From contig CACNHX010000001.1 of the NCBI GenBank assembly GCA_902620425.1, forward strand, positions 350,903-414,902: a stretch of 64,000 nt of DNA, in the 5' to 3' direction. Positions 23,925-35,244 of the stretch are shown in pieces. The notes beneath the pieces are model-generated. The model had not been told where the DNA came from. It did not search any database and saw nothing but the letters and a program-made list of their open reading frames with translations. The stretch's first letter is position 1; each line of letters begins with the position of its first letter. The position numbers and the translations under genes are program-made. This DNA is from an uncultured Alphaproteobacteria bacterium (GTDB lineage Bacteria > Pseudomonadota > Alphaproteobacteria > HIMB59 > GCA-002718135).

Positions 23925-25178
23925 TTAGTTAATACGACTTTGTATTTTATCAATATTTTCAAGTTTAGATAATGGCCCAATACTTGATATAGTTATTGGT
24001 CCTTTTACAATTTCATTAGCAATTTTTTGAACAGTTTCTTTAGAGACTTTATCTATATTTTTAATAGTTTCAGATGGGTCAATTATTCTATCAAAGACTA
24101 GAAGTTGTCTAGCAGCACTCTCACATCTTCTAAATGCACTTTCCCTCCCCATCATTAAGCTTGCTTTCAATTGAGCTTTACCTCTATTTATTTCTTTTTC
24201 TGTAATTGAATTAGGACTTTCATTTAATTGATCACATAAAACAGGTATGAGCTCTTGGATTTGATTTTCACCTGTTCCACAATAAATACCAAAAACACCA
24301 GTGTCAGTGTAAGAAGAACTAAAAGAGGAAATACCATATACAAGACCACGTTTCTCTCTTATCTCTTGAAACAATCTTGATGACATACCTCCACCTAATA
24401 AAGAAGAGTAAACCAATAAAGAATAGTAATCATCATGGTGATAATCTACGCCTTCAAAACCAAGTAGTAAGTGAATCTGTTCTAATTTTTTATCTTCTCT
24501 GTATTCTCCAGATTTGTAATTAGCTTTTTGTCTTTCAGTAGATAATCCAGATGGTAGGTTAGTGCATGTTTTTTTAATTGATTCTACAAATTGATCATGG
24601 TCAATTTTTCCAGCTGCACTTATAATCATTTTTTTTGGATTATAATGATTCATCATGAAGTCTTTAACTTCATCTCTTGAAATATTTTTAATAATATCAG
24701 TTTTACCCAATATGGAACGTCCCATTGGCTGGTTTGGATATGCTTTTTCTTGCCAATAATCAAAAATCATATCATCAGGTGTATCAAGGTACATGCCAAT
24801 TTCTTGAATTATGACTCCTCTTTCTCGATTAAGTTCATCTTCAGCAAATGTAGAATTTTGCAAAATATCTGTCAGAATATCTATTCCATAATGTAGGTCA
24901 TCAGCTAAGAGTTTTACATAATAAGCTGTTATTTCCTTTGAAGTATAGGCATTTATATCTCCGCCAACATTTTCAATTGTTTCAGCAATTTGAAAAGCAT
25001 TTTTAGTTGAGGTACCTTTAAAAGCCATATGCTCTAAAAGGTGAGCAACACCATTTATATCTTTTGTTTCATCTCTTCCACCAACAAAATTCCATATACC
25101 CATTGATACTGTTTCCAGCCCTGGCATATTCTGGGTTACTATTCTTAATCCGTTTTCTAGTGTTGTAATTTTATGCAT
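23925..25178 (-). CDS. M16 family zinc peptidase (processing-peptidase-like)
   Basis: 417 residues. The inverted zinc motif is HLLEH (46-50), with the third ligand Glu in the ERGVIIQEIGMY region. GMSSRLFQEIREKRGLVYGISS is the family's second-domain signature. Single-polypeptide length and position after thrC match the alphaproteobacterial homologue of the mitochondrial processing peptidase beta subunit. No signal peptide. Overlaps thrC by 8 bp. Confidence 0.92.
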   Translation of the reverse strand: MHKITTLENGLRIVTQNMPGLETVSMGIWNFVGGRDETKDINGVAHLLEHMAFKGTSTKNAFQIAETIENVGGDINAYTSKEITAYYVKLLADDLHYGIDILTDILQNSTFAEDELNRERGVIIQEIGMYLDTPDDMIFDYWQEKAYPNQPMGRSILGKTDIIKNISRDEVKDFMMNHYNPKKMIISAAGKIDHDQFVESIKKTCTNLPSGLSTERQKANYKSGEYREDKKLEQIHLLLGFEGVDYHHDDYYSLLVYSSLLGGGMSSRLFQEIREKRGLVYGISSFSSSYTDTGVFGIYCGTGENQIQELIPVLCDQLNESPNSITEKEINRGKAQLKASLMMGRESAFRRCESAARQLLVFDRIIDPSETIKNIDKVSKETVQKIANEIVKGPITISSIGPLSKLENIDKIQSRIN

Positions 25179-26547
25179 TGCTTATTTTTTCTAAGATGAA
25201 GTTTTTTACATCCTTAGCACTATTGGGTAATATAGTCATCTTTTCCTCTTTATCAAAGAGATTGCTCAATTCTTTTGGTATATCAATTTCTTTATTAATT
25301 GCTTTATTCACAGCATTGTCAAATTTTGCAGGATGTGCACAAACCAAAGATACCCAGGCTTCATCATCTTTTTTATCTAATAATACTTTTAGTCCTGTTG
25401 CAGTATGTGGATCAGCAATATAATTATATTTTTCATATACATGTTTAATTGTTTCCAGAGTCTGATTATCATCAATTGAGGAAGCCTTATATATTTGCTG
25501 AAACTTAGCTAAAACAGAGTCATCAAATTGATAAAAACCTGTTGATGAAAAGCTTTCAAATACTTCATTTACTCTTTTGCTATCTCTATTTAGGCTTTCA
25601 AAAATTTGCCTCTCAAAGTTACTTGAAACTTGAATATCCATACTAGGGCTATATGTTTGAGAAACAGATTTTTTTTTCATTTCTCCAGTTTCTACTATGG
25701 ACTTCAAGATATCATTAGAATTAGTTGCAATATGTAAATGACCAATAGGTAATCCCATTTGTTTAGCAACAAAGGCAGAAAAAATATTGCCAAAATTTCC
25801 CGAAGGAACAATAAAATTTATTTGATGCTTATCAGTTTGTAAATAAGACCAAAAATAATAAACTACTTGCGCAATTAATCGTGCCCAATTTATAGAGTTT
25901 ACAGCAGTTAAAGAGGTAGACTGTTGTATTTCATCATCAACAAATAATTCTTTGACAATTTTTTGACAATCATCAAAATTACCATCTATAGCAATATTAA
26001 AAATATTCTTATCAATTACTGTAGTCATTTGTTTTTGTTGAATAGGCGATACTTTATTATGAGGATGTAGAATAAATACATTTATATCTTTTTTTGATTT
26101 AAAAGAATGAATTGCAGCTGAGCCAGTATCACCAGAAGTTGCGCCTAAAATAGTAATTTTTTTTGGAGAAATCTCTAAACTTGTAGAAAATAAGTTACCA
26201 AGAAATTGTAAAGCATAATCTTTAAAAGCATAAGTAGGCCCATAAATTAATTCTAATAAAAATTTATTATTTTCTAATTCTACTAATGGAGCTATTTTTT
26301 CATGATTAAAATTTGCATAAGTTTCATTTAAAATTTTTTGTAATTCTAATTTTTTTATATTTTCAATTACATAAGGAAAAATAATTTCGCATGCCACTTG
26401 TTCGTATGATTTATTTTTTAAACTTAGTAAGTCTATTTTGGGCCAGGTTTGGGGTAAATATAGACCGCCATCTCTTGATAATCCTTGATAAAGAATGTCG
26501 TTGAATGATCTGCTTAGAGAATCATCTCTTGTGCTTAAATATTTCAT
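25171..26547 (-). CDS. thrC: Threonine synthase
   Basis: 458 residues. The PLP lysine is K109 in GPTYAFKDYALQF, the phosphate loop is LGATSGDTGSAAI, and SGNFGNIFSAFVAKQMG is intact. Converts O-phosphohomoserine to threonine. Overlaps M32 by one base and M16 by 8 bp, part of a conserved downstream tail of the cytochrome oxidase operon. Confidence 0.96.
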   Translation of the reverse strand: MKYLSTRDDSLSRSFNDILYQGLSRDGGLYLPQTWPKIDLLSLKNKSYEQVACEIIFPYVIENIKKLELQKILNETYANFNHEKIAPLVELENNKFLLELIYGPTYAFKDYALQFLGNLFSTSLEISPKKITILGATSGDTGSAAIHSFKSKKDINVFILHPHNKVSPIQQKQMTTVIDKNIFNIAIDGNFDDCQKIVKELFVDDEIQQSTSLTAVNSINWARLIAQVVYYFWSYLQTDKHQINFIVPSGNFGNIFSAFVAKQMGLPIGHLHIATNSNDILKSIVETGEMKKKSVSQTYSPSMDIQVSSNFERQIFESLNRDSKRVNEVFESFSSTGFYQFDDSVLAKFQQIYKASSIDDNQTLETIKHVYEKYNYIADPHTATGLKVLLDKKDDEAWVSLVCAHPAKFDNAVNKAINKEIDIPKELSNLFDKEEKMTILPNSAKDVKNFILEKISNA

Positions 26548-28025
26548 TAAAGATAGCGATTAGTAATATATTCTTTGAAATATTTAGCATTTAAAGGCGA
26601 CTTTGTAACCTGTTCTAAAACCTCATTAGTTGAAAAAAAACTAGCTTTTTCATGAATATTTTTTTTAAGCCAATTTACTAAATTTGAAAATTCACCATTT
26701 TCTATTTCCTGATCTAATTCCTTTTGATTAGTTCTTAATTGAGAAGCAAATTGAGCAGCAGTGAGTGCTCCTAATGAATATGTTGGAAAGTATCCAAATA
26801 ATCCGGCAAACCAATGAATATCTTGTAAACATCCATCCGTGTCTTTATTTATCGATAAATTAAATAATTTATTAAATTCATCATTCCAGGCATCTGGAAT
26901 GTCTGCAATATTTATTTCATTGTTAAAAATTTTTCTTTCTAAATTAAATCTTAATATAATATGTAAGGGATAGGTTACTTCATCCGATTCAACTCTTATA
27001 AACGATTTATTTACTCGAGTACCTAATTTGTAAAGATTGTCTGGATTTGTAGCTTTGTCTTTAATATTAAATTTTTTATTTAAAGTATTAGATAAAAATT
27101 TTTTAAAAGCTAAAGATCTAGTGATTTGCATTTCAATTAATAGTGATTGACTTTCATGCATGGCCATCCCTCTAGATTTACCTGCTGGCTGATGCATCCA
27201 ATCTTTTGGTAAGTTTAGCTCATATAATGCATGTCCAGTTTCATGCATAACACCATCTAAAGATGAAAATGGATTTTCATTATTATATCTAGTTGTAATT
27301 CTAACATCATTTGTAGATCCTCCACAAAAAGGGTGGACACTTTTATCAAGTCTTCCTCTTGTAAAATCAAAACCTATTTGTTTCATTATATATTCAGAAA
27401 TATTTTTCTGCTTTTCTTCATCAATACTTGTTTCAAATTGAAATGTTTCTTCTTTTTTTTGCTTATCAATAATTTTATCAATAAGTGGTGTCAGAAATTT
27501 TTGTAAATCACCAAATACTTCAGATATTTTATTTTCTTCTGAAGAAGGTTCAAATTTATTTATTAGTGCTTCATAAGGAGAAACTTTAAAAGTTTCCCCT
27601 AGAATATTTGCTTCTTCTTTTGTTAAATTTATAAGTTCTTTTAAATCTTTTTTTACTAAATTAAAATCTGACTTTTCCCTTGCCTCTTGCCAAACACCTT
27701 CACATTTAGCTGAAGATTTTGAAATTTTTTCTACAAGCTGCGTTGGAATAGCAGAAGCTAATTTATATTCTCTATCCATTTCATTTAAGTTTTTCTGATC
27801 GTTGTTATTTAGATTAAGATTCTTTGAGTCTTCAATTAAATCACCAACTTCAGAAGATGAAATTTTACTATGACTAAGTTTTGATAAATAGGCTAATTGA
27901 TCTGATCTTTGATCTCTTGAGCTACTCGGCATCATTGTTGCCATATCCCAGTGTAAAATACCTGCAATATCTGATGCCAGTGAAGCTTCATGAAAGATCT
28001 CTTTAAGTTTTAAATATGTTTTCAT
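26547..28025 (-). CDS. M32 family carboxypeptidase (Taq-type)
   Basis: 492 residues. The zinc motif HETGH is in GVMHETGHALYEL, with the downstream Glu in RGMAMHESQSLLIE. DVRITTRYN is a family-specific block. A cytoplasmic metallocarboxypeptidase that trims peptides. Overlaps SURF1 by 4 bp and thrC by one base. Confidence 0.94.
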   Translation of the reverse strand: MKTYLKLKEIFHEASLASDIAGILHWDMATMMPSSSRDQRSDQLAYLSKLSHSKISSSEVGDLIEDSKNLNLNNNDQKNLNEMDREYKLASAIPTQLVEKISKSSAKCEGVWQEAREKSDFNLVKKDLKELINLTKEEANILGETFKVSPYEALINKFEPSSEENKISEVFGDLQKFLTPLIDKIIDKQKKEETFQFETSIDEEKQKNISEYIMKQIGFDFTRGRLDKSVHPFCGGSTNDVRITTRYNNENPFSSLDGVMHETGHALYELNLPKDWMHQPAGKSRGMAMHESQSLLIEMQITRSLAFKKFLSNTLNKKFNIKDKATNPDNLYKLGTRVNKSFIRVESDEVTYPLHIILRFNLERKIFNNEINIADIPDAWNDEFNKLFNLSINKDTDGCLQDIHWFAGLFGYFPTYSLGALTAAQFASQLRTNQKELDQEIENGEFSNLVNWLKKNIHEKASFFSTNEVLEQVTKSPLNAKYFKEYITNRYL

Positions 28026-28711
28026 TTTTTCTTCCTAAATAAATAAATTATAAAAATAATCAAAAAAGAAAAACTCATCAAAAACCATGTAATTGCATAC
28101 TGCAAATGATTATTTGAAAAATTATGATTTTGAGATGACGGTATTAAGAAATTCTCTGCATAATTGCTCATATTTTTAATGAAAAATTTTTGATTGATGT
28201 TAACATTTAAGAAAGTTTGAATTTGCTCCAAATCATAATAATACCATTCATTTGAAGAGATAGAATTCTCGGGAGTAAACATCTTTTTTTGAGTTGGATA
28301 TCGGATATATCCTAGAATTTCAGCATTTATTATTTCATTATTGTCTTTAAAATAATCATATCTACTTTGTTCAAACCAGCCCTCATCAATTAAATAATTA
28401 TTACCATGATTATCTGACAATAAACTAGCTATTCTAACACCAGAAATCCCATTCATTGTTTTAGCAGGGAAAAAAATTTTTTTACTTCTGTCAACACTTC
28501 CTAAAGTGATTACTTTAGTAAATTCATCAATATTTGGATACTTCATTTTTCCCATAGAGAGTGAAAGAGGTTTTTGATCTTTAAGTTCGTTAAATTCAGC
28601 TATTATTTTTTCTTTCCATTCAAGTCTTTGCAATTGCCAAATTCCTAAAAATATTGTCAGAGCAATACAAAATGAACTAAATAAAAAAAATTTTATTGGA
28701 AAGTTTTTAAT
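28022..28711 (-). CDS. SURF1 family cytochrome oxidase assembly protein (start codon unclear)
   Basis: The first TTG (28633) would give 203 residues starting inside the diagnostic motif GIWQLQRLEWKE. The frame stays open upstream to the codon ATT at 28711, directly after the ctaE stop, and encodes a good first membrane helix (FPIKFFLFSSFCIALTIFLG), giving 229 residues, the normal SURF1 length. That stretch has no ATG, GTG or TTG. Other family marks: GWFEQSR, HLQYAITWF and the C-terminal helix. The true start may be AUU or CUG, or one A was lost in a run (see findings). Assists haem a insertion into CtaD. Confidence 0.85.
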   Translation of the reverse strand: MKNFPIKFFLFSSFCIALTIFLGIWQLQRLEWKEKIIAEFNELKDQKPLSLSMGKMKYPNIDEFTKVITLGSVDRSKKIFFPAKTMNGISGVRIASLLSDNHGNNYLIDEGWFEQSRYDYFKDNNEIINAEILGYIRYPTQKKMFTPENSISSNEWYYYDLEQIQTFLNVNINQKFFIKNMSNYAENFLIPSSQNHNFSNNHLQYAITWFLMSFSFLIIFIIYLFRKKK

Positions 28712-29557
28712 TTATGCACCCCAAACATAAACGCAGACAAACAAGAACAGCCAAACTACATCAACAAAGTGCCAGTACCATGCTGCAGCTTCTAAACCAA
28801 AATGCCTATCTGGGGTAAAATGATTTTTATAAACACGATACAAACAAACAGCTAAGAATGCTGTTCCAACCATTACATGGAATCCATGAAAACCAGTAGC
28901 CATATAAAATACTGATGGATAAATTCCATCAGTAAAACTAAAATAATGATGAGCTGCCTCGTAATATTCTACACCCTGCATAAATGAGAAGAAAATTCCG
29001 AGACCAACAGTACACCATAATGCCTGAATAGCTTGATCTCTATGACCTTCTCTAACAGCATGGTGAGCCCATGTACAAGTAGTACCTGACATTAACAATA
29101 TTAATGTGTTTAAAAAAGGAACATCAAGTGGATCAAAAGTTTTAATACCCTCTGGTGGCCAAATTCCAACAGCGCCATTACTGTCAAAAGTTTCTGAGAA
29201 TTCCTCTATAGGTAATTTAGGTGTTAAACTTGCATCAAAGAAAGCCCAAAAGAAAGCAACAAAGAACATTACTTCTGATGCAATAAAAAGTGCCATTCCA
29301 TATCTTAATCCAAGTTCTACAACAGGTGTGTGAACTTTTTGAAAAGTTGATTCTTTAATTACATCTCTCCACCAAAGGAACATAATAGTCAACAAACCGA
29401 TAGTTCCAAGAATTAAAAGCCAAGAGGTTCCATAATGCATATAAAATACAAGACCGGCAGCCATTGCAAGACCAGCTATTGATGATAAGAATGGAAGAGG
29501 GCTTGGATCAACCAAGTGATATGGATGTTTTTGACCTGTTGTTGATTTATTACCCAT
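28712..29557 (-). CDS. ctaE: Cytochrome c oxidase subunit III
   Basis: 281 residues with seven membrane segments. HPYHLVDPSPLPF at the N-terminus, FFVAFFWAFFDASLTP, TWAHHAV and GFHGFHVMVGT followed by YWHFVDVVWLFLF are subunit III signatures. Part of the aa3-type terminal oxidase in the inner membrane. Three bases separate it from ctaG. Confidence 0.97.
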   Translation of the reverse strand: MGNKSTTGQKHPYHLVDPSPLPFLSSIAGLAMAAGLVFYMHYGTSWLLILGTIGLLTIMFLWWRDVIKESTFQKVHTPVVELGLRYGMALFIASEVMFFVAFFWAFFDASLTPKLPIEEFSETFDSNGAVGIWPPEGIKTFDPLDVPFLNTLILLMSGTTCTWAHHAVREGHRDQAIQALWCTVGLGIFFSFMQGVEYYEAAHHYFSFTDGIYPSVFYMATGFHGFHVMVGTAFLAVCLYRVYKNHFTPDRHFGLEAAAWYWHFVDVVWLFLFVCVYVWGA

Positions 29558-29560
29558 TGG

Positions 29561-30076
29561 TTATTCTATATATTTAAAAAAGGTATATGACAATGTTATC
29601 TCTTCAACATCATTCATTGTTGGATCTTCATTAATTGAAGGGTCAATATAAAACACAACTGGCATTTCAATTGTTTCTCCAGGTTTCAAAGCCTGCTTTT
29701 CGAAACAGAAACACTGTGTTTTAATAAAATATGGACCAACCTTTTCTGGTAGAACATTAAATGTCGCAGTTCCAATTGTTTCTTCGTCAGATTGATTGGT
29801 AGCTTTATAATTAACGAGTTTATTTTCACCAACTTTAAATTTAATATTTTCTGGTGCAGTAAAAGTCCAATTTATACTATCATTAACATCAGCATTAAAT
29901 TTAAGATCAATATCTCTTTCTAAAATTGATGATGAGAGGAACTCAGATGTACTTGTCTTACCACCATAACCAGTAACTCGACAAAATAAGTCATATAGGG
30001 GTACAGAGAAAGCAACTAAAGTAATCATTGTTAAAACAATTAATGATAATCCTAAAGCTGTTCTAGTATTAGTCAT
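29561..30076 (-). CDS. ctaG: Cytochrome c oxidase assembly protein CtaG (Cox11)
   Basis: 171 residues: one N-terminal membrane anchor, PLYDLFCRVTGYGG, and the copper motif KTQCFCFEKQ (CxCF). It delivers copper to the CuB site of subunit I. Its ATG shares a base with the stop of the small upstream ORF (TAATG). Confidence 0.95.
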   Translation of the reverse strand: MTNTRTALGLSLIVLTMITLVAFSVPLYDLFCRVTGYGGKTSTSEFLSSSILERDIDLKFNADVNDSINWTFTAPENIKFKVGENKLVNYKATNQSDEETIGTATFNVLPEKVGPYFIKTQCFCFEKQALKPGETIEMPVVFYIDPSINEDPTMNDVEEITLSYTFFKYIE

Positions 30077-30183
30077 TATACTCCAAAAATATTAGCCTTG
30101 AATAGAGTCCATAAATAAAAGAATGCAACTATACAAAGTAAGATTATTAAAGTGATAATATTTTTTCTTCTTCTGTTTTTCAT
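30076..30183 (-). CDS. Small single-pass membrane protein, CoxF-like (35 aa)
   Basis: ATG at 30183 overlaps the ctaB stop (ATGA) and its stop overlaps the ctaG start (TAATG). The product is 35 residues: a basic head MKNRRRKN, one hydrophobic helix (IITLIILLCIVAFFYLW) and a short tail. Many alphaproteobacteria carry a similarly short basic-plus-helix protein (CoxF) at this exact position, between ctaB and ctaG. Overlaps on both sides show it is translated. Function probably in oxidase assembly, by position only. Confidence 0.72.
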   Translation of the reverse strand: MKNRRRKNIITLIILLCIVAFFYLWTLFKANIFGV

Positions 30184-31100
30184 CCTAATACCACATGATC
30201 AATCAACAATGCTGAAAATAAACTAAATAAGTAAAGGATTGAAATAGCAAAAAATTTTAATCCTTCAGAATTTGGTATGGATTTTTTTTCTTTAGATTTT
30301 TTTAACTTTAAAGAGCTATTAAATAATAATAAATTTAATATAGAAACTATAGCTAAGTATATTGTTCCAACATTGCTATCTAAGTATGGAAGATAACTCG
30401 ATAAAATTAATATTAAAGCATAATAAACAATCTGTTTCTTTGTATCTTCAATACTACTAACATTTGGTAACATAGGCACATTAGCATTTTTATAATCATT
30501 ATATCTATATACGGATAGGGCCCAAAAATGAGGTGGAGTCCAAAAAAATATAATTACAAATAAACTAATTGGTAAGAAATTTAATTCAGGAACAACTGCT
30601 GTCCATCCAATAATTGGAGGAATTGCTCCGGCTGCTCCTCCAATAACTATATTTAATGAAGTTGTTCGTTTAAGCCAAAATGTATAGATAAATACATAAA
30701 ACAGAATTGTAAAAAGAAGTAAGCTTGTTGCTAATGAGTTTGAGAACCATTGCATCAAAATTAAAGAAATAGTACCTGTAAATATTCCTACAACTAAGGC
30801 TTCATTTTTAGAAACTATTCCTAGAGGAATTGGTCTTAGTTTTGTTCTTTCCATAGTTTTATCTATATCTTCATCAAACCACATATTGATTGCTGCTGAA
30901 GAACCAGCTCCTAAAGCAATAGCAACTATTACAAGAAAACTATTAAGAAATGTTATCTGCCCAGGTGCCAAAAACATTCCAACAAACGCTGTAAAGATAA
31001 CCAAAGACATAACTCTTGGTTTCATTAGTTCGTAATAACCTTTAAATTTTCTTAAGAGAAAATTATTGCTATAACCAGCTTCTAAGGATTTAGCATCCAC
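30180..31100 (-). CDS. ctaB: Protohaem IX farnesyltransferase (haem O synthase)
   Basis: 306 residues, UbiA superfamily. The prenyl diphosphate motif is NMWFDEDIDKTMERTKLRPIP and the second conserved loop is TPPHFWALSVYRYNDYKNANVPMLP. About 8-9 membrane helices. Makes haem O, precursor of haem A for CtaD. Confidence 0.96.
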   Translation of the reverse strand: MDAKSLEAGYSNNFLLRKFKGYYELMKPRVMSLVIFTAFVGMFLAPGQITFLNSFLVIVAIALGAGSSAAINMWFDEDIDKTMERTKLRPIPLGIVSKNEALVVGIFTGTISLILMQWFSNSLATSLLLFTILFYVFIYTFWLKRTTSLNIVIGGAAGAIPPIIGWTAVVPELNFLPISLFVIIFFWTPPHFWALSVYRYNDYKNANVPMLPNVSSIEDTKKQIVYYALILILSSYLPYLDSNVGTIYLAIVSILNLLLFNSSLKLKKSKEKKSIPNSEGLKFFAISILYLFSLFSALLIDHVVLG

Positions 31101-31105
31101 TTATA

Positions 31106-33515
<2,410 letters not shown>

Positions 33516-33613
33516 CTTAATTAATTATTGTATACACTAATAAATAAATTATTCAGTAAATTAACCAGTGATTTAGAGGCAAAATTCTAGGACAGGTTGT
33601 CGCTCATTATGAT

Positions 33614-34345
33614 TTATTCAATAACCGATTGAATAGAAAAAATTGCAGCAGTAGTTGCAGTGTCTGATCGTAGAATTCTTTTTCCCAAAGAGACGGATAT
33701 ACATGAAGACAAAGAAGAGATGGTTGTTCGTTCCTTTTCAGAAAAACCACCTTCAGGTCCAATAATGACAGACCATTTTTTGTATTTTTTTGTTTCATTA
33801 ATTAATGCATTGTAAATAGTTGGTAAATTTTCATTTCCTTCGTCACAAAATACTAACCCTCTATCAGACGGAAAATTGTCAACTAAATCATCTAGTTTAA
33901 TAGTTTTTTCTAAAGTCGGAATTGACAATCTCTCAGATTGTTCTGATGCTTCAATCATATTTAATTCAAAATTTTTAAAATTTATTTTTGATTGATTTGT
34001 ATATTCTGTCAAAATTGGAATAAATCTAGAAATGCCAAGCTCGGTAGCTTTTTGAATGGTAATATTCATTCTATAAGATTTGATTGGAGCAAATATTAGC
34101 CATAAATCAGTTTCTTGAGGAATATCTCTCAATTTGTTTTGTATTTGTAAAACAATATTATCTCTATTGATAGAAATTACTTTAGATAGCCATTCACCTG
34201 TCAAACCATCGAATAAATTTATGTTATCTTCTTTTTTGATTCTAAGAACATTTTTCAAAAAGTGGTGCTGCTTATTTTTTATATAAATTAAAATATTGGC
34301 TGATAATTTTTTTGATACAAATAATCGTGTTTTAGACATTTTCAT
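33614..34345 (-). CDS. rsmE: 16S rRNA (uracil1498-N3)-methyltransferase
   Basis: 243 residues of the SPOUT class. HHFLKNVLRIK near the N-terminus (PUA-like part), the motif IIGPEGGFSEKE, and the C-terminal LGKRILRSDTATTAAI that forms the AdoMet-binding trefoil knot. Two in-frame ATGs lie two codons apart; either may be used. Divergent from ubiA by only 35 bp. Confidence 0.95.
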   Translation of the reverse strand: MKMSKTRLFVSKKLSANILIYIKNKQHHFLKNVLRIKKEDNINLFDGLTGEWLSKVISINRDNIVLQIQNKLRDIPQETDLWLIFAPIKSYRMNITIQKATELGISRFIPILTEYTNQSKINFKNFELNMIEASEQSERLSIPTLEKTIKLDDLVDNFPSDRGLVFCDEGNENLPTIYNALINETKKYKKWSVIIGPEGGFSEKERTTISSLSSCISVSLGKRILRSDTATTAAIFSIQSVIE

Positions 34346-34380
34346 TACAATAGTTTAGAATTATAACATTATATTCAAAT

Positions 34381-35244
34381 ATGTGGGATAACTTAGTTGT
34401 AAAAAAAATATTTGATTATTGTGAGTTAATCAGACTTAACAAACCTATTGGCTTCCTTCTATTAATGTGGCCTTGCTGGTTTGGTTTAGCGTTATTAAAA
34501 ACAGAAACTTCTAAACTAATATTTTGGTATGTACTTTTTTTAATTGGTTCTTTTTTAATGAGAAGTGCAGGTTGTATAATTAATGACATCATTGATATTG
34601 ATTTTGATCAAAAAGTTACACGTACCAAATTTAGACCTTTAGCGTCAAAAAAGATTTCTATTACTGAAGCGATATTATTATTAATAATATTATTAGTAAT
34701 TAGTTTTTTCATTCTTCTCGAGTTTAATTTTAAGTCAATTGTATTGGGTTTGTTAAGTATGCCATTTGTTATTTTATATCCTTTTATGAAAAGAATTACT
34801 TTCTTCCCACAGTTATTCCTTGGAATTATTTTTAGTTGGGGGGTGCTAATAGTTTCAATGCAATTTAATACACGAATTACATTCGATTTTCTTTTATTGT
34901 ATTTTGTATGTATATTTTGGACATTAGCATATGATACTATTTATGCCTACCAAGATAAGGCAGATGATATTTTAAATAAGATCAAATCTACTGCAGTTTA
35001 TTTTGATAAAAATGGTAAAAGATTTGTTCAAACATGCTATCTTATTATCTTAATTATATTGTCTTATTTTGTATGGAATTCCTCAAATTTTTTACTAAGT
35101 TCAATTATTATAGCAACTATCGCAATTTGTACGTATATAGCAATCCAGAAATGGGATATAACATCACCTTCAAGCTCAAATTATTATTTCAGACAAAATA
35201 ATATTTTTGCAATTATGTTGTTTTTACTTTTACAAACTTTTTAA
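34381..35244 (+). CDS. ubiA: 4-hydroxybenzoate polyprenyltransferase
   Basis: 287 residues, about 8 helices. The first Asp-rich motif is NDIIDIDFDQKVTRTKFRPLAS and the second YDTIYAYQDKADD, followed by IKSTAVYF, which fits UbiA/COQ2 of ubiquinone synthesis. Inner membrane. One-base overlap with msbA (TAATG) shows co-transcription with the lipid A genes. Confidence 0.94.
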   Translation: MWDNLVVKKIFDYCELIRLNKPIGFLLLMWPCWFGLALLKTETSKLIFWYVLFLIGSFLMRSAGCIINDIIDIDFDQKVTRTKFRPLASKKISITEAILLLIILLVISFFILLEFNFKSIVLGLLSMPFVILYPFMKRITFFPQLFLGIIFSWGVLIVSMQFNTRITFDFLLLYFVCIFWTLAYDTIYAYQDKADDILNKIKSTAVYFDKNGKRFVQTCYLIILIILSYFVWNSSNFLLSSIIIATIAICTYIAIQKWDITSPSSSNYYFRQNNIFAIMLFLLLQTF

